Below are positions 11,925-22,533 of a stretch of 64,000 nucleotides of DNA, one piece after another; position 1 is the first letter of the stretch, and each line of letters starts with the position of its first letter. The notes beneath the pieces are model-generated. The model had not been told where the DNA came from. It was given only the letters and a program-made list of their open reading frames with translations, and did not search any database. This DNA comes from Prionace glauca (taxonomy: Eukaryota; Chordata; Chondrichthyes; Carcharhiniformes; Carcharhinidae), in NCBI GenBank assembly GCA_037974335.1, contig CM075740.1, positions 13,661,071-13,725,070 of the forward strand, written 5' to 3'. Made by a program: the position numbers and the translations under genes.

Positions 11925-12120
11925 CTTAACAACCTCTTCATCAAATCGTCTGTGCGGCTCGAAGGAGAACAATTCCAGATTCTCTCGTCTTTCCATCTGA
12001 GGACTTTTATCGCTGGAAACACGCTAATAAACCTTCTTGTACACTCTCCAAGGCCTTGAAATACATCCGAAGAATATTGTCAAGCACGGGACTCACTACT
12101 CTAGCGAAGACCTAACCAAG
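11925..12120 (-). mobile_element. Old LINE fragment, antisense (unit 1)
   Basis: The plus strand is the reverse complement of the CR1/L2-like C-terminal ORF2 region (the part equivalent to QFWSP-YRKD-ERVQRRFT and LFSLERRR). Highly decayed; shared with units 2 and 3. Confidence 0.5.
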
Positions 12121-13155
12121 ATAAAAGGGCTAACATTTTTGTTTGCATTTGTACTCGGTTGTTGGAATTTTATACACACTGTTGTCGCGAGTGTGAACGT
12201 TGGGGAAGGAATGTTAAAATTTCTCCGCCACTGCGAAAATTTCCAAGCGGCGGTCAGTTAGAGGGATCAGGAACATGTAATTAAAGTTGTTCGGCTGAAA
12301 GTTATCGCAGGGTATTTACTGAAAGGATATGTCTCAGGTGCGCGTCATGCAGTGCAGTCAGTACCCCGAGAGTGAGAGGTTTAAGGCCTTGCCTGTGGGT
12401 GGAATGTACAGAGTTCACATTTGCGGTGTGAGAGAGGGAGACAGACAGACACTCGTTCAGTTAACGCAAACAGACAGCAGGTGCGAGAGAAGAACCACCT
12501 TTATGACATTTATGCGGAATCGGGAAACGATACGCATGGGGCCAGGAATGCAGATTAAAGTTGACTGAAGACGAGACGCAGCTGAAATAACAGGTAGCGG
12601 CCTACTTCATGGAGATGTTGAATCCAATGATTGCGTCCGACTAGAAGCATAAGTGTAAAACTCTGCGATTAGTGGCAGAACTGAAGATTGGGAAGAGTAT
12701 AAAAAGCGACAAGGAATGACGAATAAAGTAAGGACGAAGGAGAATTTAGAGTACGAGGGAATGTTAGCTGGACATATTAAAATAATGTAAGAATTTCCAC
12801 ATACTTTTAAAAAGTAAAATGCCACTTAAGTAAGTGTGGTTACTCTGGAGAAGGAGCATCGGGAGTTCATATTATGAAATGAGGACATGGCAACAGAATT
12901 GATTTATTTTCTCTGCCTCGCTGTTAAATAAATAAATGCAATCCCAGAAATACTTGCAGGGAAAGGTGGAAGGGAGCGAGAGACATAAAGCGACTACAAG
13001 CACCAGGTCAATGCTGCTGAGAAAAGAATCAGAACTAAAGGCTGGCACGTCGTTATGACATGATGGAGCTGGGGAAGATACCCTTACGGAGAGTGGATGC
13101 CGACGCGATGGGCCTCCTTCTGCGTTGTAGTGATTTTATAATTCCATGAGATCGG
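12121..13155. other. Non-coding, no feature seen
   Basis: Sequence shared by all units. Small open frames do not keep their ends between copies. No element recognised. Confidence 0.4.
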
Positions 13156-13159
13156 GAAA

Positions 13160-14395
13160 TAGCATATCGAACTCCTCGATTCAAGAAAGGAAAGAGGCAG
13201 ATAAACATGTAATTACAAGCCAATTAGCGAACATATGTCAAAATTTAAATGCTGGAATCTATTATTAGAAGGTTGTAGCGTGGCACTTGCAATTAGGCAG
13301 AGCCAACACGGCTTTAAATAATTAAAACCATACTTTACTAATTTGTTATACTTACTTGAGCAAATTGTTAGTGACGTGGATAAAGAGGAACCTGTCGACT
13401 TCGATTTCCAAAACTCATTTCATACCGCTTCAAGGAAACATTAAGAAAAGCCAAATACGAGCTCATAATGTATGGGGTAATATTTATCAGGAATAGAGGA
13501 CTGGTTGGCTAAAAGAAACAGAGGGGTGGGTTAATTGAGCATTATGGTTGAGGGGTGGGGGGGAACAAACTGGACCCGGTGGGATGTCACACGGATTACA
13601 TCTGGGGCCTCAACTATTTTCAATTTAGAGAAATGATATGGATGATGGGACGGATTGATTGCTAGTGTTTTTCACGACATTAACACCACAGGGGGGAAAG
13701 TAAATCGCGAGGTTAGCATAAATAGTATACAAAGGAATTTAGATAGGCTACGTGAGCGGTAAAAAGAAACAGGTGGAGTACAATATGGTGAAATGCGAAT
13801 TGGTCCACTTTGACAGGAAGGATGGAAAGCAGCAAATTATTCATACGGAGATGAGGGTGCAAAGATCTGCAACACAAGGAGATCTGGGTGCCATGGAACG
13901 TGATTCACAAAACTTTAGAATGAAGCTGTAATTGATTAGGAAAGCAAATACAATGTTGTCACCTATTGCAAGTGGGCTGGAATATAGAAGGAGGGAAGAT
14001 TCTCTACAAACTTGTCCTTTGTTGAGAGCACACCTGAAGTACTTTCCTGTTGGCCCGCGTACCTCAGAACGGCGTGCTCCCATCAGATGAAAGGGATATC
14101 ATATAGGGAAAGGTTGGACAAGTTCGAACTGTACCTATCAGAGTTTACAAGAATTAGAGGTGATCCTGCTGGAAGACCTACTGTCCTGAGAGGAATTGAG
14201 ATGTTGAATGCAGAAGAAGTGCCTCCCTTCTAAAGGGACTAGAAGAAGAGGACATGAATTAAAATAAGAAGTTTTTCAATTGGGATGGAGATAAAGAGAA
14301 TTTCATTCTTTGTGAGAGCCATTGGCCGGTGGAACTCTCTTTACCAGGAATATCCCATCGTGAATCGTAGTAGATAATTAAACAACTCACTGGAG
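13160..14395 (+). mobile_element. Old CR1-like LINE ORF2 remnant (unit 1)
   Basis: In order on the plus strand: a block equivalent to TPLFKKG, the SVVGKMLE region, the F-KAFD region, the MEFNV-KCE-VHFGR block (near 13780), RDLG, the RKANAMLS block, and WNSLP (near 14330). Many stops and shifts. Shared with 40060-42115 and 63165-64000. Confidence 0.7.
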
Positions 14396-14399
14396 GAGA

Positions 14400-16115
14400 A
14401 GACCTCACAAATGTCCCTATTCTCAATGATCAGTGAAAAAGATAAGGCTAAAGCTTTCTTTTGTCACATGTGCCAAGTGAATGATCCATCTTCGCCTTCG
14501 ACAAAAATGGTCAGCATCACGGATGTCAAGCTTGACCAATTCAATTCGTTCCACGTGATATCAAGAATTGGCCGAATGCGTCGGATACTGCAAAGGCTTT
14601 GGGCCCTAACTATATTCTATCGACACTTCTGACGATTTGTGCGGCCGCGCGAGTCATCTACAACACTGACATCTGCGGGCATTGCAGAAAATTACGTAGT
14701 TATGTCCTCTACGCAAAAAGAAGGGCATCTCCAACTTTATTCATTGGCCATCAGGCCACTCCAAATCATCAGTAAATTGATGGAAGGGGTCATTAACAGT
14801 GCAATCAAACTGCAGGAACTTAGCAGGAACCTACTCACCGACACATAGTTTGGATTCCATTAGTCACTCAGCGCCTGACTTCATTACAGCCTTGGGTCAA
14901 ACATGGACAAGAGTAATTGAATTTCAGGTGTGAAGCGACTGCCCTTGACATCAAGGCAGCACGGGTGGAATTCAGGAGCCCGCGCAATGCTGGAGTCAAT
15001 TCGAATCAGAGGGAAAATTCTACGCTGGTTGGAGTCATCCCTCGCACAGAGGGAGAGTATTGTGGTGGTTGGAGTTCAATCATCTAATTTGCAAACGTCA
15101 CTGCAGGAGTTTCTCAAAATGGTGTCCGAGGTCCAACCATCTTTCTCTGCTGGGATGACATTCCTTGCATCATAATGTCAGCAAGGAGGATGATCCACAG
15201 TGCACAATACCATTCTCGTATCCTCAGAAACTCAGAAATCTCATGTCCACATGCAGTAAGTGCAGGACAATATCCAAGCTTCGATTGACAAGTGGCAAGT
15301 AACTTTCGTAGAAACGTAGGGCCCGGAAATGATGATCTCCGACAACAGAGAATCTAACAATTGTCCCTGAACATACAATGGTATTGCCATCACTGTCGAC
15401 ATCCTGAGGCGACCATTGACGAGAAACGGAACTAATCTTCACATTTAAATATGGTGGCTACAAGAGCAGGTCAAAGGCTATAATACTGTGGCAAATATCT
15501 CACCTCCTGGCTCGCCAAACCTGTCCACCATCTGCGAGGCACAGGAATGTTATGGAATATTTACACTCGCCGGGAGAGTGCTGCTTCTATAACTTTCAAG
15601 AAGATTAAACCATCCAGGACAAAATTTGACTAGCACCTATTCCACAAACTCCCTCCACCATGATGAACAGTGGCAGAAGTGTTTACCCTCTGCAAGATGC
15701 ACTAAGAAATCCCACAGCAACTCCATAGGCAGCATCTTACAAAATCACATCGCTACCGGCCAGGAGAACAAAGGCAGCAGACACATGGCAACACCACCAT
15801 CTTAGAGTTTCCCTCCAAGTCATTCGCAATCTGACACGGGGATATATTGCTTACCTAAACCGCAGGGACTGCGCTGATTCAAACAAAACAGTTCACCACC
15901 ATCATCTCAGGGGCAATTAGCGGTGAGGAATAAATGCTGGTCCAGCCAGCGATGCCCACATCACGTTTAAAAAAATGCAGAATTCGATAGGTTCCTGATT
16001 GAAAAGGGACCCAAAGAGTATAGGGGTCGATAGGAATCAGGGCTAGTGTCCACGACCACATCAGCCACGATCTTACGCCTAATCCTCCTTCCAATTCATA
16101 TGATCGTATTTGCGC
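14400..16115 (+). mobile_element. Second old LINE remnant, CR1/L2-type (unit 1)
   Basis: Starts with an EKDKAKAF-like block before the reverse transcriptase domain and ends with 3' sequence typical of an elasmobranch LINE, including GGAATAAATGCTGGTCCAGC near 15928. A further LINE 3'-end-like piece is at 15965-16115. Frames are broken throughout. Clade assignment is by eye. Confidence 0.55.
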
Positions 16116-16730
16116 CCTTTATGTCTACTTTTATACTGTCAAATTTCTGAAACTTCAGATCCATTAATGTGGCGCTGGCAGCATTATCTTTAGTGAATGA
16201 AGCAGGAAAGGAAGTGATAGTAAAACATTTAGTGATATTGGTTTCTTACTGCTTCTAGTCATGCGAATTTTTTGATATTATGTACATTCAGCACTAAAAA
16301 GACGAACACATTAAACATCGAAATTAATTGACAATACCGAACGAGAATACTCTGAAAACGACTTTCATGTTCGAATCCCTATTTCCCAAGCATCTACGTA
16401 TTTTGCCAAGAATTGATATTTTAAGATAGTTTTCGCCGCATATACACTTCATGTAATAACACGGTACTTGGCATACCAAGTGCAACATTGCCATCTGCTA
16501 GTTCAGCCGCAAAACGTGCGCAGGTTCATTGGGATTCGTTTTCGACTGCTTCCATTTATTGCGCAAAGTCCAATAGAAATTAGGACGAATGAAATGACAA
16601 TTATAACATAAAATTCAGGATAAATTCAGGAACTCTAGTCGCACTTGTGAAACTGTTGTGTTCGCTCGCAACTTTTCAGCCCATGACCCCACACGACAAA
16701 CACTCATTTTCCGCAAGACGCTTTGCTGTG
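16116..16730. other. Non-coding, no feature seen
   Basis: AT-rich sequence with a close counterpart at 43800-44400. No coding or element signature seen. Confidence 0.4.
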
Positions 16731-16734
16731 ACAT

Positions 16735-17415
16735 CTTATTAAATGCTTATTGAAAGTCATAGTACATCCACCTGCTCCCCTTCAGATACAGCACATTAGT
16801 TCTTCAAATCACTCCGGTAAAATGGATGAACATGACTTCCCTTTGGCAAAACTGTGTTGGCTCTATCTGATTACCGTGATTTTACTTATGTACCCTGCTG
16901 TCAAATCTTAATAACCGCTGCTAACATTTTCCTTATATGTCACATGTTCAGCTAACTGGCGCTGTATAGTTAACATGTGTCATTTCCTGCTTTAAGTCTC
17001 TTTTACCTATTGCATTAAAGTGCTACATTCGCTGTTTTTCAATCTAATGGAACCTCCCAGAAACTGGGGAATTTTGGAACATTAAAACCAACCCATCAAT
17101 TGTCTCATTTGTCACTTCTTTTAAGACCTTCGGGTGAAATCCTGAAGGACCTGAGGACTTTTCAACCCACATCTTCAATAACTTTCTTAATGTCACTTCC
17201 CTGACGATTCTAATTTTCTTCAGTCTTTCTCTTCCATTTCCTGCTCTACAGCTATTTCTATGATGCCACTTGCATCCTCCACAGTGAAGACTGAAGCAAA
17301 ATGCCTGTTCTCTTCATCTGCAATCTTTGTGTTTGTAGCAAACACAGACTCAATTTCTGTCGGACTGTCGCCCACTCTATGAACGGTTTTTCTTTATTGT
17401 TTAATTTTACAACTT
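16735..17415 (-). mobile_element. Old LINE remnant, antisense (unit 1)
   Basis: On the minus strand the linker and early reverse transcriptase region of a CR1/L2-like ORF2 can be read: EENRHFA-F-EDT, then KSSGPSGFHPKVLKE, the family's KSPGPDG-HP block. Stops and shifts throughout. Shared with 44400-45035. Confidence 0.65.
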
Positions 17416-18230
17416 TAAGTTGGTGCATCAGTGTCACGAGCAAGCGTACATTAACACCGCAATAAAATTACTGCGAAATCGCCCAGTCTCCACTCTCCGA
17501 CTCCTGTTCGGGTATACTGAGGGAGAATTAGCAATACGAAGCACAGTGCCACAGTGCCAAAGGCAAGAAATAACTGAATTTAAAAACCCGAGAGTATTCG
17601 GGAAACAAATCAGCTGGTCTGGAAGCATAGGTGGAGACAGAACCAAGGTGAAAATTGCGCCTCCAAAGGTGCCAGATCAAAATGTATGCGACGAGTTTTG
17701 TTGACCTGACATTGACTGAAAGAGTACAGGAAACCGCTCCAACTATAAGCTCAAATGAAACTTGCATTGATTCATCAACGTGATGTCTGTATGAAATGTT
17801 GATCAATCACTGAGTGCGATTACTTGGATAGCTCTTTCAATGTATACAGTGGGCCAATGGTACTTTTCCGTTGTATTGTTCTGTGAAATGTTTGGGAACT
17901 GTGCTCAATGTAAGGTTACTAAGTCATCTATCAATTGTGTTTCCTTTGGAGGGAGCCAGATGTTTATCCTTTCTATGTACACAAATTTCTCTTAAGCTAA
18001 TGACATACAGTTGCATAGCCAGTTGCTATGATCAGAAATGCAGAAGTTTAAATGATGAAGGGGCAGATTCAGAAGTCTCTTCAAAAAGTCAAAAAAATTT
18101 ACATGTGAAGTTAAGAATAATTGAAAGATTATGGCGAGAAAATGTCTTGGATTAACAAGCCATCATCACTTTGCTTCTGTCCTAATTGTTACAGGTAAAA
18201 AACCTCTGTGACTGATTGTGAGTCAAACAT
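17416..18230. other. Non-coding end of unit 1 with an RSS-like site
   Basis: Contains a 94-codon open frame (17420-17704) that is also open in unit 2 but has no recognisable domain, and at 17550-17588 a CACAGTG, 23-bp spacer, TTAAAAACC arrangement like a recombination signal. No V or J coding sequence flanks it. Confidence 0.35.
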
Positions 18231-18312
18231 AGTGAGTTTAATTTCAAAAGGTTTTGGGAGAAACCTGGTCTCAACTGTGGTTTATCAGGCTTCTCATTGA
18301 ACACAAATATAA

Positions 18313-19412
18313 AGAGCAAAGAGCAAAGAACAAAACAGCACGGGAAACAGGCCCTTCGGCCCAACGAGCCCGCGCCGCCGTCCCATGGTCAGTGACCTAT
18401 TCATGACTCTAGTCTATGCCTAATGTGTGAGGATCAGGGAGGTCCAATATAGGGACAATTTGTTACCCAATCAATCAGCCTAAAAGCACATTTTTGGGAT
18501 GTGGGAGGAAACCGGAGCACCCGGAGGAAACCCACGCAACCACGGGGAGAACGCGCAAACTCCCATGGACACAGGCCCAACTCCATGTGTCCGCACAGCA
18601 ACAGAGATAGCCTCTGTGCTGCCATGATGCCCTCGAGATGGTAAGTGCCTGTGGATAAAAATTTCATTATTAAAGACTCTATATCCCTGAGACTAAACTG
18701 ACCCCAAGCCTACAATGCTTAATAAGGCCTGCTATATCCCCCTATATGTAAACTGCTCATGTGGCTGTCCAAGTGACTCTTGAACAACCCTAGCGTGCCT
18801 GCTTCCACCACCTTACTCGGCAGTGCATTCCATATCCCCACTACCCTTTGTGTGAAAAACTGCCCTCTAACATTAGTCTTATATCTAGCCCCCCTCACCC
18901 TAAGCCCGTGACCCCTCGTTCTATCCATTTCTAATAGCGGAAAAAGCTTATCACCATCTACTCTATCTGTCCCCTTCATAATCTTATAAACCTCTATCAA
19001 ATCCCCCCTCAGCCGACGTCTCTCAAGGGAAAACAGCCCAAGTGCGTTCAATCTTTCCTCGTAAGACAGCCCTTCCATACCAGGCAACATCCTGGTAAAT
19101 CTCCTCTGCACTCTCTCCAGGATCTCTACATCCTTCCGGTAGTACGGCGACCAGAACTGGACGCAGTACTCCAGGTGAGGCCTAACCAACGTTCTATACA
19201 ACTGCAACATCAGACTCCTACTATTATATTCTATACCCCTTCCTATGAAGGCTAACATGCCATACGCTTTCCTCATCACATTCTGCACCTGCACCGACAC
19301 CTTCAGGGACTTGTGTACCTGCACCCCCAGGTCTCTCTGCGTATCTATACTCCGGATAGTTCTACCTTTTATCATATAACTCCCTTCCACATTATTCCGG
19401 CCAAAGTGCATC
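18313..19412 (-). mobile_element. 5'-truncated CR1-like LINE D with V-SINE-like core
   Basis: Inserted into unit 2 with a 4-bp target duplication ATAA (18309-18312 and 19413-19416); the empty site is seen near 80 in unit 1. The minus strand carries the C-terminal part of ORF2 and a 3' UTR. In the 3' UTR at about 18490-18580 is the block GGAAACCGGAGCACCCGGAG (plus-strand view), matching the conserved core of HE1/V-SINEs. The 3' end has a CTTTGCT-type repeat. Same family as the copy at 40378-41190, but lacking about 80 bp of its 3' UTR. Confidence 0.85.
18719..19412 (-). CDS. LINE D reverse transcriptase C-terminal region
   Basis: Open frame from the truncated 5' end of the element to the stop. 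Recognisable blocks in order: MHFGRNN, QRDLGVQVHKSLK, AYGMLAFIGRGIEY, VRPHLEYCVQFWSP, ERVQRRFTRMLPGM, ERRRLRGDLIEVYK and FFTQRVVGIWNALPS. The catalytic palm, including the ADD motif, lies upstream of the truncation and is absent, so this is not an active enzyme. The frame is unbroken, which points to a young insertion. Confidence 0.85.
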
Positions 19413-20861
19413 ATAAGTGGGTATTTATAGATCATGAGTCCCAGTATCAATCATGATGCAAACTTCCGATTCCGGTTAGAACTGCAGGTCTTCCGACTTT
19501 GGTCAGGACGCAAACTCTTGATTCAACCAGGACCCTCAGTCCATCTGGCAGCTGCAGTCACAACATAACCTTTGGTTCAATCACGACCCACAATGCTTCT
19601 GGCCGCATCGGCATCTCCTTCCTTGAAGTTACTTGGACAGCTGTGGCTGTCCCAGCAGGACTCTTCCTGTTAAAAAGCCAGTATCACAATCTATGAGCTG
19701 CAGCTGTAAACTGGTATCGCAATCTACCAAGTGAGCTGTTGAACAATGTTCAGTTAGCACAAAAAATTAATATTTGCAGTGTCTGCAAAATAATATTCAC
19801 ATTTGACTATCTGTCTTTATGAAAATGAAAGTTAAGGAATGAAAACCATGAACCAAATGAGGAAAACATGAATAAATAATTTGTGTTGATACCAGGAGCA
19901 GTATAAGATTAAGGAGATCAGCCATGAGGAAGGGTTATGTTCGTGATATATGCTAAGTACAAAATGCATTAAATTCATTAACCCCTTTCCTCCCCCTTTT
20001 GGTTCCAACCATGGACCATGACCAATTCAGAGCTAAATGTTACCAGCATATTGGCCTACCTGTAGTTAACAAAAACAAAGACAATTTGGCGTTCTTTATG
20101 CCCACAAAATCAATAATCGCCCAACCAACCAACAATAAGTTACCTTATTGGAAAATACTAAAGTTCAAGCCCAATACAAGGCCTTGGCTTAACTCTGCAT
20201 GACTGGCAAGCACCCACACAGACACTGGCCTTTATTTGTGCATCGGTCTTGGTCATCCTCTGCATAATCTAGTTCTTTCTTGTGGCCTGGCATCCTGGCT
20301 CTGGTCTTTCTTCCTTTCTTCTCAGGTATGATGGTTCTCCTTGAGTCGGCCGTAACTGATCATGATCACCATTGTTGTAGCTCGTTCGTGAGGTCAGAGA
20401 GAGAGATTTCTAGTTGGGTTTCACGCCCCTTTTGGCCATGGCCAATCAATCGATCAGGACTTGATCCCTTATCAGGGTAGACTGTTTCTCTCCGCCTTTA
20501 AACTGCAGCCAGTCAGTTTAGTTCTTGCCCAATTGTCCTAGAGTGCTTTACAAATCGTCATTTTAGATGGCCTGTTTGACTATACTCCTTCCTTTGATCC
20601 TGAACGCGAAGAATTCCCCAGTCACCCAACAGTCCAGCAAGGTCCAGGCAATGGCATGCACAGTAAAAAAGAATGGGATCCAGGGACGTATTGTTGAGTT
20701 GCCAGCACGGGAGGAGGAAGAGAAGCCATTGCAGGCAATTCTGGGGATATTATTTGATGAATAATAATGGAGCCATAACACGAGAAATTACCCAAGCAAC
20801 TGATCAATGATGGAAAATTGTTGGATCGTGTTTAGAATACTGTGAAAGACCACCGCAAGTC
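19413..20861. other. Non-coding unit 2 sequence, no gene seen
   Basis: Counterpart of about 85-1580 in unit 1. No feature beyond unit homology. Confidence 0.4.
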
Positions 20862-21815
20862 GGATTATTAATGATCTGGATGAGGGTATAGTTGGGTGGA
20901 TTAGTAAGTTTGCTGATGACACCAAAGTCGGAGGTGTGGTAGATTGTGAGGAAGGGTGTCATAGTTTGCAGGATGACTTAGAAAGGTTGCAGAGCTGGGC
21001 TGAGAGGTGGCGAATGGAGTTTAATGTGGAGAAGTGTGAGGTAATTCATTTCGGTAGGAATAACAGATGTGTTGAGTATAGGGCTAACGGGAGGACTTTG
21101 AATAGTGTGGAGGAGCAGAGGGATCTAGGTGTATGTGTACATAGATCCCTGAAAGTTGGGAATCAAGTAGATAAAGTTGTTAAGAAGGCATACGGAGTTT
21201 TGGCGTTTATTGGTAGGGGGATTGAATTTAGGAGTCGCAGCGTCATGATGCAACTGTACACATCTCTGGTGCGGCCGCACTTGGCGTTTTGTGTGCAGTT
21301 CTGGTCCCCACATTACAGGAAGGATGTAGAGGCTTTGGAGAGGGTGCAGAGGAGGTTTACCAGGATGTTGCCTGGTATGGAGGGGAGATCCTATGAGGAG
21401 AGATTGAGAGATTTGGGGTTGTTTTCGCTGGAAAGAAGGCGGCTAAGAGGGGATCTCATTGAAACATATAAGATGATTAGAGGTTTAGACAGGGTAGATA
21501 GTGATAGCCTTTTTCCTAGGATGGAGAAAGCTAACACGAGGGGGCACGATTTTAAATTAAGGGGGGGTAGTTATAGGACAGATGTCAGGGGTAGGTTCTT
21601 TACCCAGAGGGTGGTGAGGGACTGGAATGCCCTGCCAGCTGCAGTTGTAAATGCACCTAGTTTGGGGGCGTTTAAAAGATCTGTGGATAGGTTTATGGAT
21701 GAAAAGGGATTGGTTTAGGCTAGTGGGTCATTGTTTTGTAACTGGTCGGCGCAACATCGTGGGCCGAAGGGCCTGTTCTGCGCTGTAATGTTCTATGTTC
21801 TATGTTCTATGTTCT
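20862..21815 (+). mobile_element. 5'-truncated CR1-like LINE C
   Basis: Inserted in unit 2 with target duplication AAGTC (20857-20861 and 21816-21820), directly beside the HE1-like SINE. Ends in a 3' UTR containing GGGCCGAAGGGCCTG and a tail of TGTTCTA repeats (21789-21815), the short-tandem-repeat end typical of CR1. A different subfamily from the copies at 22436 and 50136, which end in TTCTTATG repeats. Confidence 0.9.
20864..21718 (+). CDS. LINE C reverse transcriptase, C-terminal part
   Basis: Unbroken frame starting at the truncation, INDLDEG, then the catalytic FADDTKVGG motif, MEFNVEKCEVIHFG, QRDLGVCVHRSLK, FCVQFWSPHYRKDVEALERV, LERRRLRGDLIETYK and FFTQRVVRDWNALP. About 284 codons remain. 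Palm domain N-terminal motifs and the endonuclease are missing because of 5' truncation, so it is inactive alone. No native start codon; translation from within is not expected. Confidence 0.88.
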   Translation: MINDLDEGIVGWISKFADDTKVGGVVDCEEGCHSLQDDLERLQSWAERWRMEFNVEKCEVIHFGRNNRCVEYRANGRTLNSVEEQRDLGVCVHRSLKVGNQVDKVVKKAYGVLAFIGRGIEFRSRSVMMQLYTSLVRPHLAFCVQFWSPHYRKDVEALERVQRRFTRMLPGMEGRSYEERLRDLGLFSLERRRLRGDLIETYKMIRGLDRVDSDSLFPRMEKANTRGHDFKLRGGSYRTDVRGRFFTQRVVRDWNALPAAVVNAPSLGAFKRSVDRFMDEKGLV

Positions 21816-21838
21816 AAGTCCGAAAAGAATAAGCAGAA

Positions 21839-21951
21839 GGGCTGCGCAATGGTTAGCACTGCTGCAACACAACGCCAGGGAACGGTTCCGATTCCCGGCT
21901 TGGATTGCATTCTGTGCAGAGACTTGTAAATCTACGTGTGACAATAACAAA
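21839..21951 (+). mobile_element. HE1-like SINE, internally deleted (unit 2)
   Basis: Ortholog of the SINE at 1606-1920. The tRNA-like head with its B-box-like GGTTCCGATTCCC is kept, but about 200 bp including the conserved core is missing and the head joins the tail directly. Confidence 0.7.
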
Positions 21952-22435
21952 CAAACAGTTAAAAACTTTAAAACTTTAAAAAACGGTAATACTTTGCTAT
22001 CGTCACAGTTGAATAGAATGCAACTTTGATAGGGGTCGTATCATTCTCGTGGCAGAAGAAGAATTAATTAGCCTTCCCCCAATTTAGCACCTTAACTGAG
22101 GACTATCCTTATCTTTATCCATCAATACCTTATAACTTACTGAATTGTGGTCACTGTTCCACAACTGTTCCCCTGCTGAAACATCGACCACCTGTCCGGG
22201 CTCATTCGTGGACATAATTTCTCTGGACCTATCTTATCACACTCGTTGATCATTTTAAATACGAGGATTAGGTAGATAGTGTGCAAGGGAAGGCAAACAA
22301 TGAGTTGCGTTAAGTGATTTGGCACTGAAGTATTACTATGTCAATCTATATTCTCATTCATGCTTTTAACTCTCTTTACTATGAGCACTCGGTTTAGCAA
22401 AGCCACATAAATCGTTGCTTCAGCCATAGCCTCAT
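21952..22435. other. Non-coding unit 2 sequence, no gene seen
   Basis: Counterpart of 1930-2396 in unit 1; ends at the insertion point of the large LINE, whose probable target duplication is CTCAT (22431-22435 and 26963-26967). Confidence 0.45.
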
Positions 22436-22533
22436 AAGAACATAAGAACATAAGAAACAGGAGCAGGAGTAGGCCATCTGGCCCTTCGAGCCTGCCCCGC
22501 CATTCAATAAGATCATGGCTGATCTGTCGTGAC

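Larger units (their letters stand above)
2..18230. repeat. Tandem Ig-cluster repeat, unit 1
   Basis: First of three direct repeats of one ancestral segment. The sequence at its start recurs at 18231 and 45848, and homology runs in the same order through the SINE, old LINE fragments, C exon, VJ exon, leader exon, GATA tract and further LINE fragments. It is the shortest unit because it has no recent LINE insertions and has lost about 0.95 kb near 3150 and about 1.3 kb near 8850. The phase of the unit start is arbitrary, since the window opens inside the array. Confidence 0.9.

Noticed and set aside
17420-17704. 94-codon open frame present in units 1 and 2
   Set aside because: Same length in both units, but the few differences mostly change amino acids, there is no recognisable domain, and the antisense strand is also open. 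High unit identity alone explains the shared frame.
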